From assembly GCA_023251415.1 (NCBI GenBank), contig JAHEYX010000137.1, forward strand, positions 1-7,831: a stretch of DNA of 7,831 nucleotides, read 5' to 3'. A program made the position numbers and the translations under genes. The DNA comes from Chitinophagales bacterium. GTDB taxonomy: Bacteria; Bacteroidota; Bacteroidia; Chitinophagales; CAIODY01. Below are positions 1 through 7,042 of the stretch, one piece after another. The first letter of the stretch is position 1. Each line of letters opens with the position of its first letter. A model generated the notes under the pieces. The model did no database searches. It saw only the letters and a list, made by a program, of their open reading frames with translations, and was not told where the DNA came from.

Positions 1-441
1 CACGGTAACGATTCGATTAGCTTGCGCTGCAAATTTTGGAACATAATGTCGATAATATTTTTTTACCCAAAACGGTACCGCATCTGGATAATGTTCGAAA
101 GCTATATCGTGTATAGTTAAATGCGAAGGGATGTTTGTACTTAACGATAAATATCCGTCTGTCGATAAAAAACAATCCGGTTTAATACGTTTCAACAACA
201 GCGGAATAGACCATTCGAACCAAGCATACCATAAAAACGGATGACGCGATTGTGGTGGAATTACATGAGGCACTACATTATCGGCAAAAATAAAGGTTTC
301 ATCAAACTGACGATCAAAAATAAAATGAAACTCGTGTTCCGGATGATTGAGTACGCAACGTTTCAAGGTTTCATAGCTAAATCTTCCAATACCTTCTAAT
401 CGGTCTTTAAGTAACAATCGTGTATTTACGGCAATTTTCAA
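1..441 (-). CDS. GT4-type glycosyltransferase, N-terminal part (cut by window edge)
   Basis: This reading frame is open for 147 codons from a TTG start at 441 down to base 1 and has no stop inside the window, so only the N-terminal Rossmann domain is visible. The protein begins LKIAVNTRLLL, then has a glycine-containing loop EGIGRFSYETLKR at about residues 16-28, and later LTIHDIAFEHYPDA near residues 108-121. These are typical of the acceptor-side domain of GT-B fold, family GT4 glycosyltransferases, which move a sugar from a nucleotide-sugar donor onto a cell-surface glycan or lipid-linked precursor at the cytoplasmic face of the membrane. The donor-binding C-terminal domain lies outside the window, so the sugar cannot be guessed. 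The TTG start is chosen because family members begin with this beta-strand and no in-frame ATG lies close upstream. It follows the membrane-protein gene by 43 bases on the same strand and is probably co-transcribed with it. Confidence 0.85.
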   Translation of the reverse strand, partial: MKIAVNTRLLLKDRLEGIGRFSYETLKRCVLNHPEHEFHFIFDRQFDETFIFADNVVPHVIPPQSRHPFLWYAWFEWSIPLLLKRIKPDCFLSTDGYLSLSTNIPSHLTIHDIAFEHYPDAVPFWVKKYYRHYVPKFAAQANRIVTV

Positions 442-484
442 GTGCTGCGAATTTGAAGCGAAGATAATTTTGTTTTGAATAACT

Positions 485-1951
485 TTAGTGCTTAGCTGCA
501 GAAACCTCCGATAAAGCCTTTAAAGCCAAAGTAGAATCCACTACATAAGCAGCATTCGAAAACTGATAATAGGAAGACGGCAATTGTGTTTGCGGTAATT
601 GCTCAAATTGTGCTATAAAAAGTTGCCCTGCCTTATTTGGTGCTGCCGCATTGAAGTGTAGTATACTATCGGTAGTCATAGGCGCATAAGCCATATAATA
701 ACTAACCGTTGTTTGATAATTTAACGACGATAATAAAGCCGATTCATAGGCCATTGCCCAGGTCATTTTAAGTTGATGTTCCAGCTTAGCATTCGGTGGA
801 ATACTTATTTTGGTGAGGTGATTTTGACGCGCATCTGCAATTACTTCTTGATGCCATTTAATGCGATCGGTATAGGCTTGATGGGTTTGATATACTTGAC
901 CAATGCGCACTACCGTTATTACAATAAGTACAAAAGTCCATTTAGTAAATCGTTGCCATTGGCGTTGAGCAGCCATAAATACGGGTATTGCCAAAAACAA
1001 ACCAAGTAACGAATACATATTGTCAAAGTAAAATTTTTCACCCCCACCTTCAAATACAGCAACAATTAGAATAGTATAGGCCAGGCAATACACCACTACA
1101 AAGGCTACCAGCTTCTTGTTCCCCTGGGTTGCCAAGTAACTCAATAGGGCTGAACAGAACAACACCCACAACTTGTAATCAGCTACTAAATAATGAATGA
1201 AACTTTTAAAACTTTGAAGTTTATAATAGTTCGGAAAATAATGAATGATATTACTTATACCCAGTTGGTGCGAATCGTCGTAGGAATTGCTTAAATACTT
1301 TTGCTTCAGTAACCAAGTAAGTAACAATGCGGCAAAATAAAAAGCTAATTGAATCAAGCTCATTTGCTTTTCAAAAAAGAACCAATACAATATTATATAG
1401 GTTATTGCAAAAACCATCAATGGATGAAATGTAAATAAGAATGGAATGCCTATTAGTGAGAGTAAGCAAGCCAGCGTTTTCTTTTGCTGTTGCTGGTAAT
1501 AAGTTATCGCTGCTACAAACAGTAATAAAGCACTGATGCCTTGTTGCAATTCAGATTGCATCCAATAAAACGTATCCGATGCAAACCAAACGTAAAACCC
1601 AAGTTGTATTATAGCCAATAATTTATTTTTAAATCCCCAACGAATGATGGCAAATACGGTAACATAGTAAATTGGGTAAATGAGCGAATAGGCTATTAAC
1701 ACCAATTGTAAAGGTGCATTCCATTTACACAGCAGTAAAATGGGTAATTGGGTAATTGCCGATCCAAATCGAAAATGCCCCATCAACAGCTGTTTGGTAC
1801 GAATTAACGTAAAGGTATGGTAAGCGATATCACAGAAAATAGTGCGCTCTAAATAAAACCAAGCAGACAGACTTAGTAATGCAAGAGCTATTACAATTCC
1901 AATACCGGTAATTGCATCGTTTATCCAAAATAATTTAAAGCGTTGCCACAT
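485..1951 (-). CDS. Polytopic inner-membrane protein, possibly a GT-C-like glycosyltransferase
   Basis: I do not recognise a named family for this 488-residue protein. About ten or eleven hydrophobic segments can be seen, near residues 13-34, 66-75, 80-103, 110-124, 138-151, 159-175, 177-193, 199-215, 260-275, 281-300, 312-328 and 338-353, though some of these may be re-entrant or too short to span. They are followed by a hydrophilic tail from about 357 to 488. After the first membrane segment comes a loop with an acidic residue (CDIAYHTF, Asp41). Many short helices, an acidic first external loop and a C-terminal soluble part resemble GT-C glycosyltransferases that use polyprenyl-phosphate sugars, but there is no diagnostic motif, so this is inference only. 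The gene sits 43 bases upstream of a GT4 glycosyltransferase on the same strand, which fits a role in assembling or exporting a surface glycan. A flippase or polymerase is a fair alternative. The ATG at 1951 puts a short basic-aromatic N-terminus directly before the first membrane helix. Confidence 0.8.
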   Translation of the reverse strand: MWQRFKLFWINDAITGIGIVIALALLSLSAWFYLERTIFCDIAYHTFTLIRTKQLLMGHFRFGSAITQLPILLLCKWNAPLQLVLIAYSLIYPIYYVTVFAIIRWGFKNKLLAIIQLGFYVWFASDTFYWMQSELQQGISALLLFVAAITYYQQQQKKTLACLLSLIGIPFLFTFHPLMVFAITYIILYWFFFEKQMSLIQLAFYFAALLLTWLLKQKYLSNSYDDSHQLGISNIIHYFPNYYKLQSFKSFIHYLVADYKLWVLFCSALLSYLATQGNKKLVAFVVVYCLAYTILIVAVFEGGGEKFYFDNMYSLLGLFLAIPVFMAAQRQWQRFTKWTFVLIVITVVRIGQVYQTHQAYTDRIKWHQEVIADARQNHLTKISIPPNAKLEHQLKMTWAMAYESALLSSLNYQTTVSYYMAYAPMTTDSILHFNAAAPNKAGQLFIAQFEQLPQTQLPSSYYQFSNAAYVVDSTLALKALSEVSAAKH

Positions 1952-1961
1952 AAAATTTACG

Positions 1962-1991
1962 CTAATGTAAGTGAAAATCAGTGGGTCACAA
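1962..1991 (-). promoter_or_regulatory. Possible Bacteroidota-type promoter for the membrane protein/glycosyltransferase pair
   Basis: On the minus strand a TTG (1989-1991) is followed after 19 bases by TACATTAG (1962-1969), which partly matches the Bacteroidota -7 element TAnnTTTG with a -33 TTG. It ends about 10 bases before the start codon at 1951, so the leader would be very short. The match is imperfect and could be chance in AT-rich DNA. Confidence 0.22.
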
Positions 1992-2110
1992 CAACAATCC
2001 GCTTATTTTCAAGTGCGCAATAGTAAAGCCCTTCGCTTGATTCGTTAAACATAACCTAATAATGAAATAAATTAAAAACGAATTGTATATTTACCCAAAA
2101 TTCACCTCCC

Positions 2111-2497
2111 ATGCAACTTATACGTCCCAAAAAAGTATTTATTGTTGATGATGATTTTATGACCGCAGAGTTATTGAAAGATACCATTCAAGAAAAGGCA
2201 GCTCATCAAGTAAGCATTTTTGAAACCGGTGAAGACTGTTTCAGTGCTTTACCCCAAAAGCCGGATGTAGTAATTTTAGATTATCATTTAAACAGTAACT
2301 ACAAGGATGCAGCTAATGGATTAGAAATTTTACAATTGATTCATAAGAATTACCCGAGCATTAAAATCTATATGCTTTCCAGCCAACAGCATTATGCCAT
2401 TGCGATGCAAACCATGCAGAAAGGTGCTACTGAGTATTTTATTAAAGAGCCGCAAGCCTTTACTGCTATTGCCGCAGCCATTAATGAAATGCGCTAA
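2111..2497 (+). CDS. Single-domain response regulator (CheY-like receiver)
   Basis: This 128-residue protein is a complete receiver domain with no output domain. The acidic pocket is Asp13-Asp14-Asp15 at the end of the first strand (KKVFIVDDD). The expected phospho-acceptor is Asp57 in VVILDYHL, the switch Ser is Ser90 in IYMLSSQ, and the conserved Lys is Lys112 in YFIKEP, so all key residues for phosphorylation by a histidine kinase are present. About five extra residues lie between Asp57 and the usual Gly (Gly70 in ANGLEIL), replacing the common Met-Pro turn; from memory, related Bacteroidota lone receivers share this longer loop. It should act in the cytoplasm by binding a partner protein or passing phosphate on, since no DNA-binding part is seen. 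No histidine kinase lies in the window. It is divergent from the membrane-protein gene and converges on the transglutaminase-like gene, so its partner cannot be read from context. Confidence 0.92.
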   Translation: MQLIRPKKVFIVDDDFMTAELLKDTIQEKAAHQVSIFETGEDCFSALPQKPDVVILDYHLNSNYKDAANGLEILQLIHKNYPSIKIYMLSSQQHYAIAMQTMQKGATEYFIKEPQAFTAIAAAINEMR

Positions 2498-2499
2498 AA

Positions 2500-4500
2500 T
2501 TATTTGGCGCTTTTAACTACTCTTGCTTTGGCAATTGCCCCTTTTATAAATTGATGGCTTCGTTCTAATTTACGTTGCGCTGCTAATGCGTATTTATTGC
2601 ACAAGCGATTATAGGTAGCTTCGCGTTTATTGATAAACGAAGCATTTTTGCTGTAATTCACCAATGCAATCTTTTTCTCCATTGCATTTACCGCTGCTAG
2701 TATTTGAAGTGTATTTAGGTCTTGGTGTATTAATGTTTTTATTCTGCTAAATTCTGATGGATAATCTTTTGCATGTGATTTATATTCTTCAAATTCCTTA
2801 TTCAATTGGGTACTGTTTTTTATGTAATAGCTGTTTACTAAGGAGTCTTGATGAGTTATCGCTTTTAAATGGGTAAGGGCCGATGCAATGGCTGAATGCC
2901 ACTTATAAAAATTTTGTTGTTGACTGTGCAGTGCTTTGTAAGCTGTATAGAAACTATACCAATTCAAAAAGGCAGATTTACTTAAAAACAACGAATCGTC
3001 TCTGTATTTATCTTTTAAGCATGGTTTTTTAGTATTGTAAACATTATTATCCCAATCATCGTTGCCTTTCGTTCTATAATTAATTAAAATAAAGGTATGT
3101 CGAATATGGTTACGTTGAAGTTCATCATATTCAATTAATGCAGTAGTTAGTACATTAAAAAGCGAATCTAAATAGGCATAATGGTTTTTCAATTGACTTT
3201 GTTGTTTAGCTATCGAGTCTTGCAGGACTTGAATTTGACGCATTAATTTAGCGGAGTCAACACGTGAAGCGGATTTACTTTTTGTCACCTTATCATACTT
3301 ATCACTTTTTTGTAATTGATAGCAATTCGATTCTTGCTTATTGACTAATTTACTATGCCTATTACTAGCTATAGTCAATTGCGTACGAACAGTAGTCAGC
3401 TGATCTTGGACGCGTTTGTTCGACTGCGTCATCTCTTGAAGATTAGCATTTAATAATTTTTTCTTTTGTTGTAAATGACTTGTCAATAGTGCTCGTTGTT
3501 TTATATTGAACAGCTTTACACTGTCTACATTTAATGCTAGTTGCTCAAAGATTGCGGTTCCGGTTTTTTCGGTTTTCTTTAAAGCTATGGTATCCTTGCT
3601 TTGCAGCTTTATGGAATCAAAGTTTTGGGTTAATTGCAGGGCTAATGCACCTATTAAATCAAAGCGATCATGCGAATTAAATTGATGAAATGTAACCCCG
3701 TCCTCCAATAAACGTTCGTTTGGTTGTTTGTCGCAATAAGCATTTAACGCGCTTGCATTAACAGCGTTATTGAAATTGCAAACGGATGGGTATCTGCCAT
3801 AATAATAGGAGCTGTCATTACTAAATGCTGTCAGGCTTATCGTGTGTGAACGTAATTGAAAATCTGGATTAGCCGGCAAGTGATCGACACTAAAATAATC
3901 GCCGTCTTTCAGGTAATATAATAAGTTTGGACGGTGCATATAAGAAAGGTAATACACGTTCTTCTTATAAAAAGAGCCTTCTTTGAAAATATTAAATAAG
4001 CTGAATTTCCTTTTGAAATACAGCAGCATTCCGGCATCCATGCTCAAATCCACCAATTTCCAAGTTGAACCAATTAAAACAGCATTCCAACTGTGATCCG
4101 GAATATAAAAAGGATCGCCTAAATCCACATATTGATGCTTCAAATAGCCGGTTATGGTGATAGCTTTCACCCCACTACATTTGCACAATTCTTCAAATAA
4201 ATCAGCATAACCTTTATCATTTGCTTTTGCATTTTTTAAAATTAATCGCAACTCCATTTTTTCATGATTATGCGACATATTTTTAGTCAAATCCTGTTTA
4301 ATGTGATAGCAAATCCAGTTATGGATACGACTTACTTTTTCACTATCAGAAGACGCTCCTGCAGTGATTCGTTGAGCTAATTTTGGTATAGGCTTTTTGT
4401 GCCATAACAGTATCGTTGGATAATTCTTAGGAACCGCAGACTGTTGAGAATAAGCCAGCGGATGAATCAATAAAAAAAGTAGTACTAAACCAAAACGCAT
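2500..4500 (-). CDS. Exported transglutaminase-like protein with degenerate active site and long helical C-terminus
   Basis: This 666-residue protein starts with a signal peptide (about residues 1-18, hydrophobic core GLVLLFLLI, likely cleavage after Ala-Tyr-Ser), so it is sent across the inner membrane; there is no lipobox Cys. Residues about 50-160 resemble a transglutaminase-like (papain-fold) domain: helix KVSRIHNWICYHI, then KGYADLFEELCKCSGV, then DHSWNAV with His136, then WKLVDLSMDAG with Asp151. His and Asp of the usual Cys-His-Asp triad are thus present. The catalytic Cys, normally two residues before GYA, is Asp95 (ANDKGYAD), so peptidase or cross-linking activity is doubtful and a binding role is more likely. 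Residues from about 215 to 666 match nothing I know. They are rich in Lys, Gln, Ser and Asn, with likely coiled coil near 340-385 and 415-465 and more helix to a basic C-terminus. The gene ends 2 bases from the response regulator stop, tail to tail. Confidence 0.82.
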   Translation of the reverse strand: MRFGLVLLFLLIHPLAYSQQSAVPKNYPTILLWHKKPIPKLAQRITAGASSDSEKVSRIHNWICYHIKQDLTKNMSHNHEKMELRLILKNAKANDKGYADLFEELCKCSGVKAITITGYLKHQYVDLGDPFYIPDHSWNAVLIGSTWKLVDLSMDAGMLLYFKRKFSLFNIFKEGSFYKKNVYYLSYMHRPNLLYYLKDGDYFSVDHLPANPDFQLRSHTISLTAFSNDSSYYYGRYPSVCNFNNAVNASALNAYCDKQPNERLLEDGVTFHQFNSHDRFDLIGALALQLTQNFDSIKLQSKDTIALKKTEKTGTAIFEQLALNVDSVKLFNIKQRALLTSHLQQKKKLLNANLQEMTQSNKRVQDQLTTVRTQLTIASNRHSKLVNKQESNCYQLQKSDKYDKVTKSKSASRVDSAKLMRQIQVLQDSIAKQQSQLKNHYAYLDSLFNVLTTALIEYDELQRNHIRHTFILINYRTKGNDDWDNNVYNTKKPCLKDKYRDDSLFLSKSAFLNWYSFYTAYKALHSQQQNFYKWHSAIASALTHLKAITHQDSLVNSYYIKNSTQLNKEFEEYKSHAKDYPSEFSRIKTLIHQDLNTLQILAAVNAMEKKIALVNYSKNASFINKREATYNRLCNKYALAAQRKLERSHQFIKGAIAKARVVKSAK

Positions 4501-4615
4501 GCTTAAAATAAATGTAAGGTTACTAACTATTACGTGTCTCCCACCTCAAGTAAAAATAAGCAAAACCGTTTAAAATATGCAAATTCGATTTACAAGGCTT
4601 CTTAACGGAAAGTGA

Positions 4616-5125
4616 TTGAAGTATCAAAATTTCCGATTACTTTTAAGCGTGGAAAAAGAACAACGTATTATTATTCCGGAAATTGTACATCCGCTCAAGT
4701 ATCGCATCGAACAATTTTGCGTTTATCAAGAACGCTGTCAGCAAGAAGTGCGACAAAAACTGTTTGAATGGGGAGCTCACTCCAATGAGGTGGAGCAATT
4801 GATTGCCGACTTAATTTCTTCCAATTATTTGAATGAAGAACGTTTCGCCATCGCATTTGTCGGAGGAAAATTCAGAATAAAGAAATGGGGCAGAAAAAAA
4901 ATTATCTATGCGTTAAAACAAAAGCAAGTTTCTTCCTATTGTATTACTCGTGGATTAAAAGAAATTGACGAAGAGGTATATATGGATACTTTAGAAAAAG
5001 TACTCTTATCTAAAAGTAAAAATTATACTTCCGGCACTGCCATTCAAAAGAAAAAAATTGCGTTATTTGCTCAACAGCGAGGGTTTGAATCGGAGTTGAT
5101 ATGGAAATTAATTAATAAAAAATAA
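4616..5125 (+). CDS. recX: RecX family regulatory protein
   Basis: This 169-residue protein is assigned to RecX, the cytoplasmic modulator that binds RecA filaments and limits recombination and SOS activity. The family core starts near residue 27 with LKYRIEQFCVYQERCQQEV, followed by LISSNYLNEERFAIAFVGGKFRIKKWG and the helical repeat KKIIYALKQKQVSSYCITRGLKEID, in the expected order of three-helix repeats. The start is uncertain. The frame opens with TTG at 4616, directly after an in-frame TGA at 4613; the next in-frame option is GTG at 4649, and there is no in-frame ATG before the core. TTG is preferred because GGAAAG (4607-4612) lies just upstream, although its spacing of 3 bases is short. 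The residues before the core (1-26) are not conserved in RecX as I know it. It is followed after 9 bases by the carbonic anhydrase-like gene, suggesting co-transcription. recA is not in the window. Confidence 0.88.
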   Translation: MKYQNFRLLLSVEKEQRIIIPEIVHPLKYRIEQFCVYQERCQQEVRQKLFEWGAHSNEVEQLIADLISSNYLNEERFAIAFVGGKFRIKKWGRKKIIYALKQKQVSSYCITRGLKEIDEEVYMDTLEKVLLSKSKNYTSGTAIQKKKIALFAQQRGFESELIWKLINKK

Positions 5126-5134
5126 CACACCAAT

Positions 5135-5668
5135 ATGCCACTGATTTTGCCGGTTAAAGGTATTCATCCTGAGTTTGGAGCTAATTGTTTTATTGCACCT
5201 AACGCCACGGTTGTTGGTGATGTGCAAATGGGTGCCGACTGTAGTGTTTGGTTCAATGCCGTTATTCGTGGCGATGTAAACAGCATACGCATTGGTGATG
5301 CAGTAAATATTCAAGATGCAGCAATTATACACTGCACCTATCAACGCGCTGCTACTGTAATCTGCAACCGCGTTAGTATTGGGCATCAGGCTATGGTTCA
5401 CGGTTGTACTATTGAAGATGATGTATTAATTGGTATGGGGGCTATAGTGATGGACCATGCGCATATTCACTCCAATGCCATCATCGCAGCAGGCGCCGTA
5501 GTGCTTGAAAATACGGTTGTTGAAAGCGGTTCCATCTATGCCGGTTGTCCGGCCAAAAAGGTAAAAAGCATCGATTCAGAACAAACCGGTCGACTAATTC
5601 AAGGCATTGCGTCTAACTATAAAATGTACAGCACCTGGTTCGAACATCCCGAACTTTCGAAAAAATAA
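5135..5668 (+). CDS. Gamma-class carbonic anhydrase family protein (left-handed beta-helix, YrdA/PaaY-like)
   Basis: This 177-residue protein is built from hexapeptide repeats (left-handed beta-helix, about residues 10-140) with a C-terminal helix that normally packs along the trimer. The likely metal ligands are His66 (AIIHCTYQ), His84 and His89 (SIGHQAMVHGCTI); the five-residue spacing of the last two matches the zinc site of gamma carbonic anhydrases. Arg45-Gly46-Asp47 (VIRGDVNSI) and Gln60 (NIQDAAI) match other conserved positions of that family. Length and lack of the long acidic loop fit the YrdA/PaaY/CaiE-like branch rather than the archaeal Cam enzyme, so carbonic anhydrase activity is possible but often not shown in this branch, and a thioesterase or other acyl-linked role has been proposed for some members. 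It lies 9 bases after recX. The pairing gives no clear functional link and may be only an operon of convenience. Confidence 0.93.
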   Translation: MPLILPVKGIHPEFGANCFIAPNATVVGDVQMGADCSVWFNAVIRGDVNSIRIGDAVNIQDAAIIHCTYQRAATVICNRVSIGHQAMVHGCTIEDDVLIGMGAIVMDHAHIHSNAIIAAGAVVLENTVVESGSIYAGCPAKKVKSIDSEQTGRLIQGIASNYKMYSTWFEHPELSKK

Positions 5669-5669
5669 T

Positions 5670-5712
5670 AGGCTTTTCGCTCGGTTTGCTTATTTTTACT
5701 TTTTAAAAGCCT
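5670..5712. repeat. Inverted repeat between carbonic anhydrase-like gene and T9SS cargo gene
   Basis: GGCTTTT at 5671-5677 pairs perfectly with AAAAGCC at 5705-5711, and A5670 with T5712 adds one more pair. The loop is about 27 bases and T-rich. It starts 2 bases after the upstream stop and ends 9 bases before the next start. It could be a weak terminator or RNA-processing hairpin, but the long loop, the AT-rich stem and the lack of a T-run after the right arm make this a weak call. Confidence 0.25.
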
Positions 5713-5720
5713 TAAGAAGT

Positions 5721-6995
5721 ATGAAATTCAACTACCTGATTTTGTTTTTCCTTTGCGTGCAAACCGCATTCGCACAGATACCGGCTCAGCCCGGAGCCAT
5801 TTCCGGACCTACATCCGTGTGTGCCGGAGCCAGCTATACCTACACTATTGCTGCGGTGAGCAGTGCTGCTTTTTACAACTGGAGCTTACCTGCAGGATGG
5901 AGTGGAAGCTCCTCAACAACCAGCATTACCGTTACCGTTGGTACTACGGGAGGAAATTTACAAGTAGCCGCCGGCAACATCTCAGGCGTTAGTGCCGCTA
6001 CCGGTTTGTCGATTTTGGTTAATCCCAGCCCTTCTGCTGTAGTATCTCCGCAAGGCCCAATCAATTTTTGTCCAAACACCGTAGGAACAAGCGTTCAAGC
6101 CGCTGTAATCCCGGGGGTAAGCTACCAATGGTTAAATAACGGTTTTCCAATTCTTTCTGCGCAAAGTCCTTCATATTTTATTGCTACTGCGGGCAATTTC
6201 CAATTGGTAATGAATTTAAACGGTTGTGCCGATACCAGTGCTCCAATAACAGTAATCAATCAAATTGCACCACCTAAACCTAGTATTACCGCTCAAGGTG
6301 CTACTACTTTTTGTACCGGTAATCATGTTTTACTCACCACTTCTTCTGCCAGCAATATTATTTGGAGTACCGGCGCTAATTCGTCTCAAATTTGGGCAAC
6401 CACTACCGGTGCTTATTATGTTACTGAACACAATGCTTTTGGCTGTGTGAGCACTTCTGATACCATTCAAGTAACAGCTTTGGATTTACCTGCAGTTAGT
6501 GCCGGCAACGATACTGTAATTTATATGGGACAAGCGCTTACCTTAACCGGAAGCGGTGCAGACGCATATCATTGGACGCCCGGTGCATTGCTCAACGACA
6601 GCTTAAGTCAAAATCCGATTGCTCATGTAAACAGTAATACCGTAATTCAGTTGATTGGTACCGGTAGCAATACATGTGTAGATACAGCAGACATTTCCAT
6701 AACAGTATTACCGGCACCATTGATTGAACCGCTTGCAGCCTTTACTCCAAATGGTGATGGCAAACACGATACTTGGGTTATTAAACACAGTCGTGATGTA
6801 CAAGAAATGACCATTTTAGTGGTTGATCGTTACGGAGCAAAAGTGTATTCGTTTACCGGAATTTATAAAGATGATTGGGATGCCAGCTACAATGGTGTTG
6901 CCCTTCCGGATGCCGATTATTACTATCATATCCAATACAAACAAACCGATGGAACACCGCAACAAGTAAATGGATCGGTAACCATACTTCGTTAA
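5721..6995 (+). CDS. Secreted Ig/PKD-like protein with T9SS type-B sorting domain (CHU_C)
   Basis: The start is taken at the ATG at 5721 because it gives a clean signal peptide (residues about 1-18, cleavage after TAFA, before QIPAQP); the open frame continues upstream to 5607 but that part overlaps the previous gene and encodes no export signal. The mature part is a row of beta-sandwich modules: a PKD-like module (about 25-100, Cys34), an Ig-like module (about 103-180, Cys117 and Cys169), another (about 185-253, Cys198 and Cys242), and a PKD/Ig-like module (about 257-329) with AGNDTV, HWTPG and a late Cys319. Residues about 337-424 form the gliding-motility-associated C-terminal domain: AFTPNGDGKHDTW, VVDRYGAKVY, DDWDASYNG, LPDADYYYHI. 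This domain directs export through the type IX secretion system as a type-B signal. The protein probably ends on the cell surface or outside; with no enzyme domain, adhesion or matrix building is a reasonable guess. The next gene is its likely PorP/SprF partner. Confidence 0.92.
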   Translation: MKFNYLILFFLCVQTAFAQIPAQPGAISGPTSVCAGASYTYTIAAVSSAAFYNWSLPAGWSGSSSTTSITVTVGTTGGNLQVAAGNISGVSAATGLSILVNPSPSAVVSPQGPINFCPNTVGTSVQAAVIPGVSYQWLNNGFPILSAQSPSYFIATAGNFQLVMNLNGCADTSAPITVINQIAPPKPSITAQGATTFCTGNHVLLTTSSASNIIWSTGANSSQIWATTTGAYYVTEHNAFGCVSTSDTIQVTALDLPAVSAGNDTVIYMGQALTLTGSGADAYHWTPGALLNDSLSQNPIAHVNSNTVIQLIGTGSNTCVDTADISITVLPAPLIEPLAAFTPNGDGKHDTWVIKHSRDVQEMTILVVDRYGAKVYSFTGIYKDDWDASYNGVALPDADYYYHIQYKQTDGTPQQVNGSVTILR

Positions 6996-7042
6996 ATAAA
7001 AAACTACCACACCAAATTTTGAATTTGTTCTAATTCCCTCTT

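Noticed and set aside
1741..1756. Tandem duplication of TGGGTAAT.
   Set aside because: Two 8-base copies inside an intact coding region; ordinary short repeat with no sign of slippage damage.
2086..2093. TATATTTA ahead of the response regulator, resembling the Bacteroidota -7 element.
   Set aside because: No TTG lies 17-23 bases upstream (nearest at 2037-2039) and the last base is not G, so it cannot be told from random AT-rich sequence.
2102..2109. TCACCTCC directly before the response regulator ATG, identical to part of the conserved 16S rRNA 3' end (anti-Shine-Dalgarno) rather than complementary to it.
   Set aside because: An 8-base match is easily due to chance and no mechanism or second copy in the window supports a function.
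4509..4516. TACATTTA on the minus strand just before the transglutaminase-like gene, resembling a -7 element.
   Set aside because: It is only 8 bases from the start codon and has no -33 TTG at proper spacing.
5108..5401. Minus-strand open frame of 97 codons opposite the carbonic anhydrase-like gene.
   Set aside because: It lies entirely antisense to a strongly recognised gene and shows no family features.
5607..5720. Upstream extension of the T9SS cargo reading frame, which stays open to an ATG at 5607.
   Set aside because: It overlaps the end of the carbonic anhydrase-like gene in another frame, carries no signal peptide, and the ATG at 5721 gives a textbook export signal.
7019..7027. TTGAATTTG before the PorP/SprF gene as a separate promoter -7 element.
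   Set aside because: One mismatch at an important position (G for A) and no convincing -33 element; co-transcription with the cargo gene is simpler.
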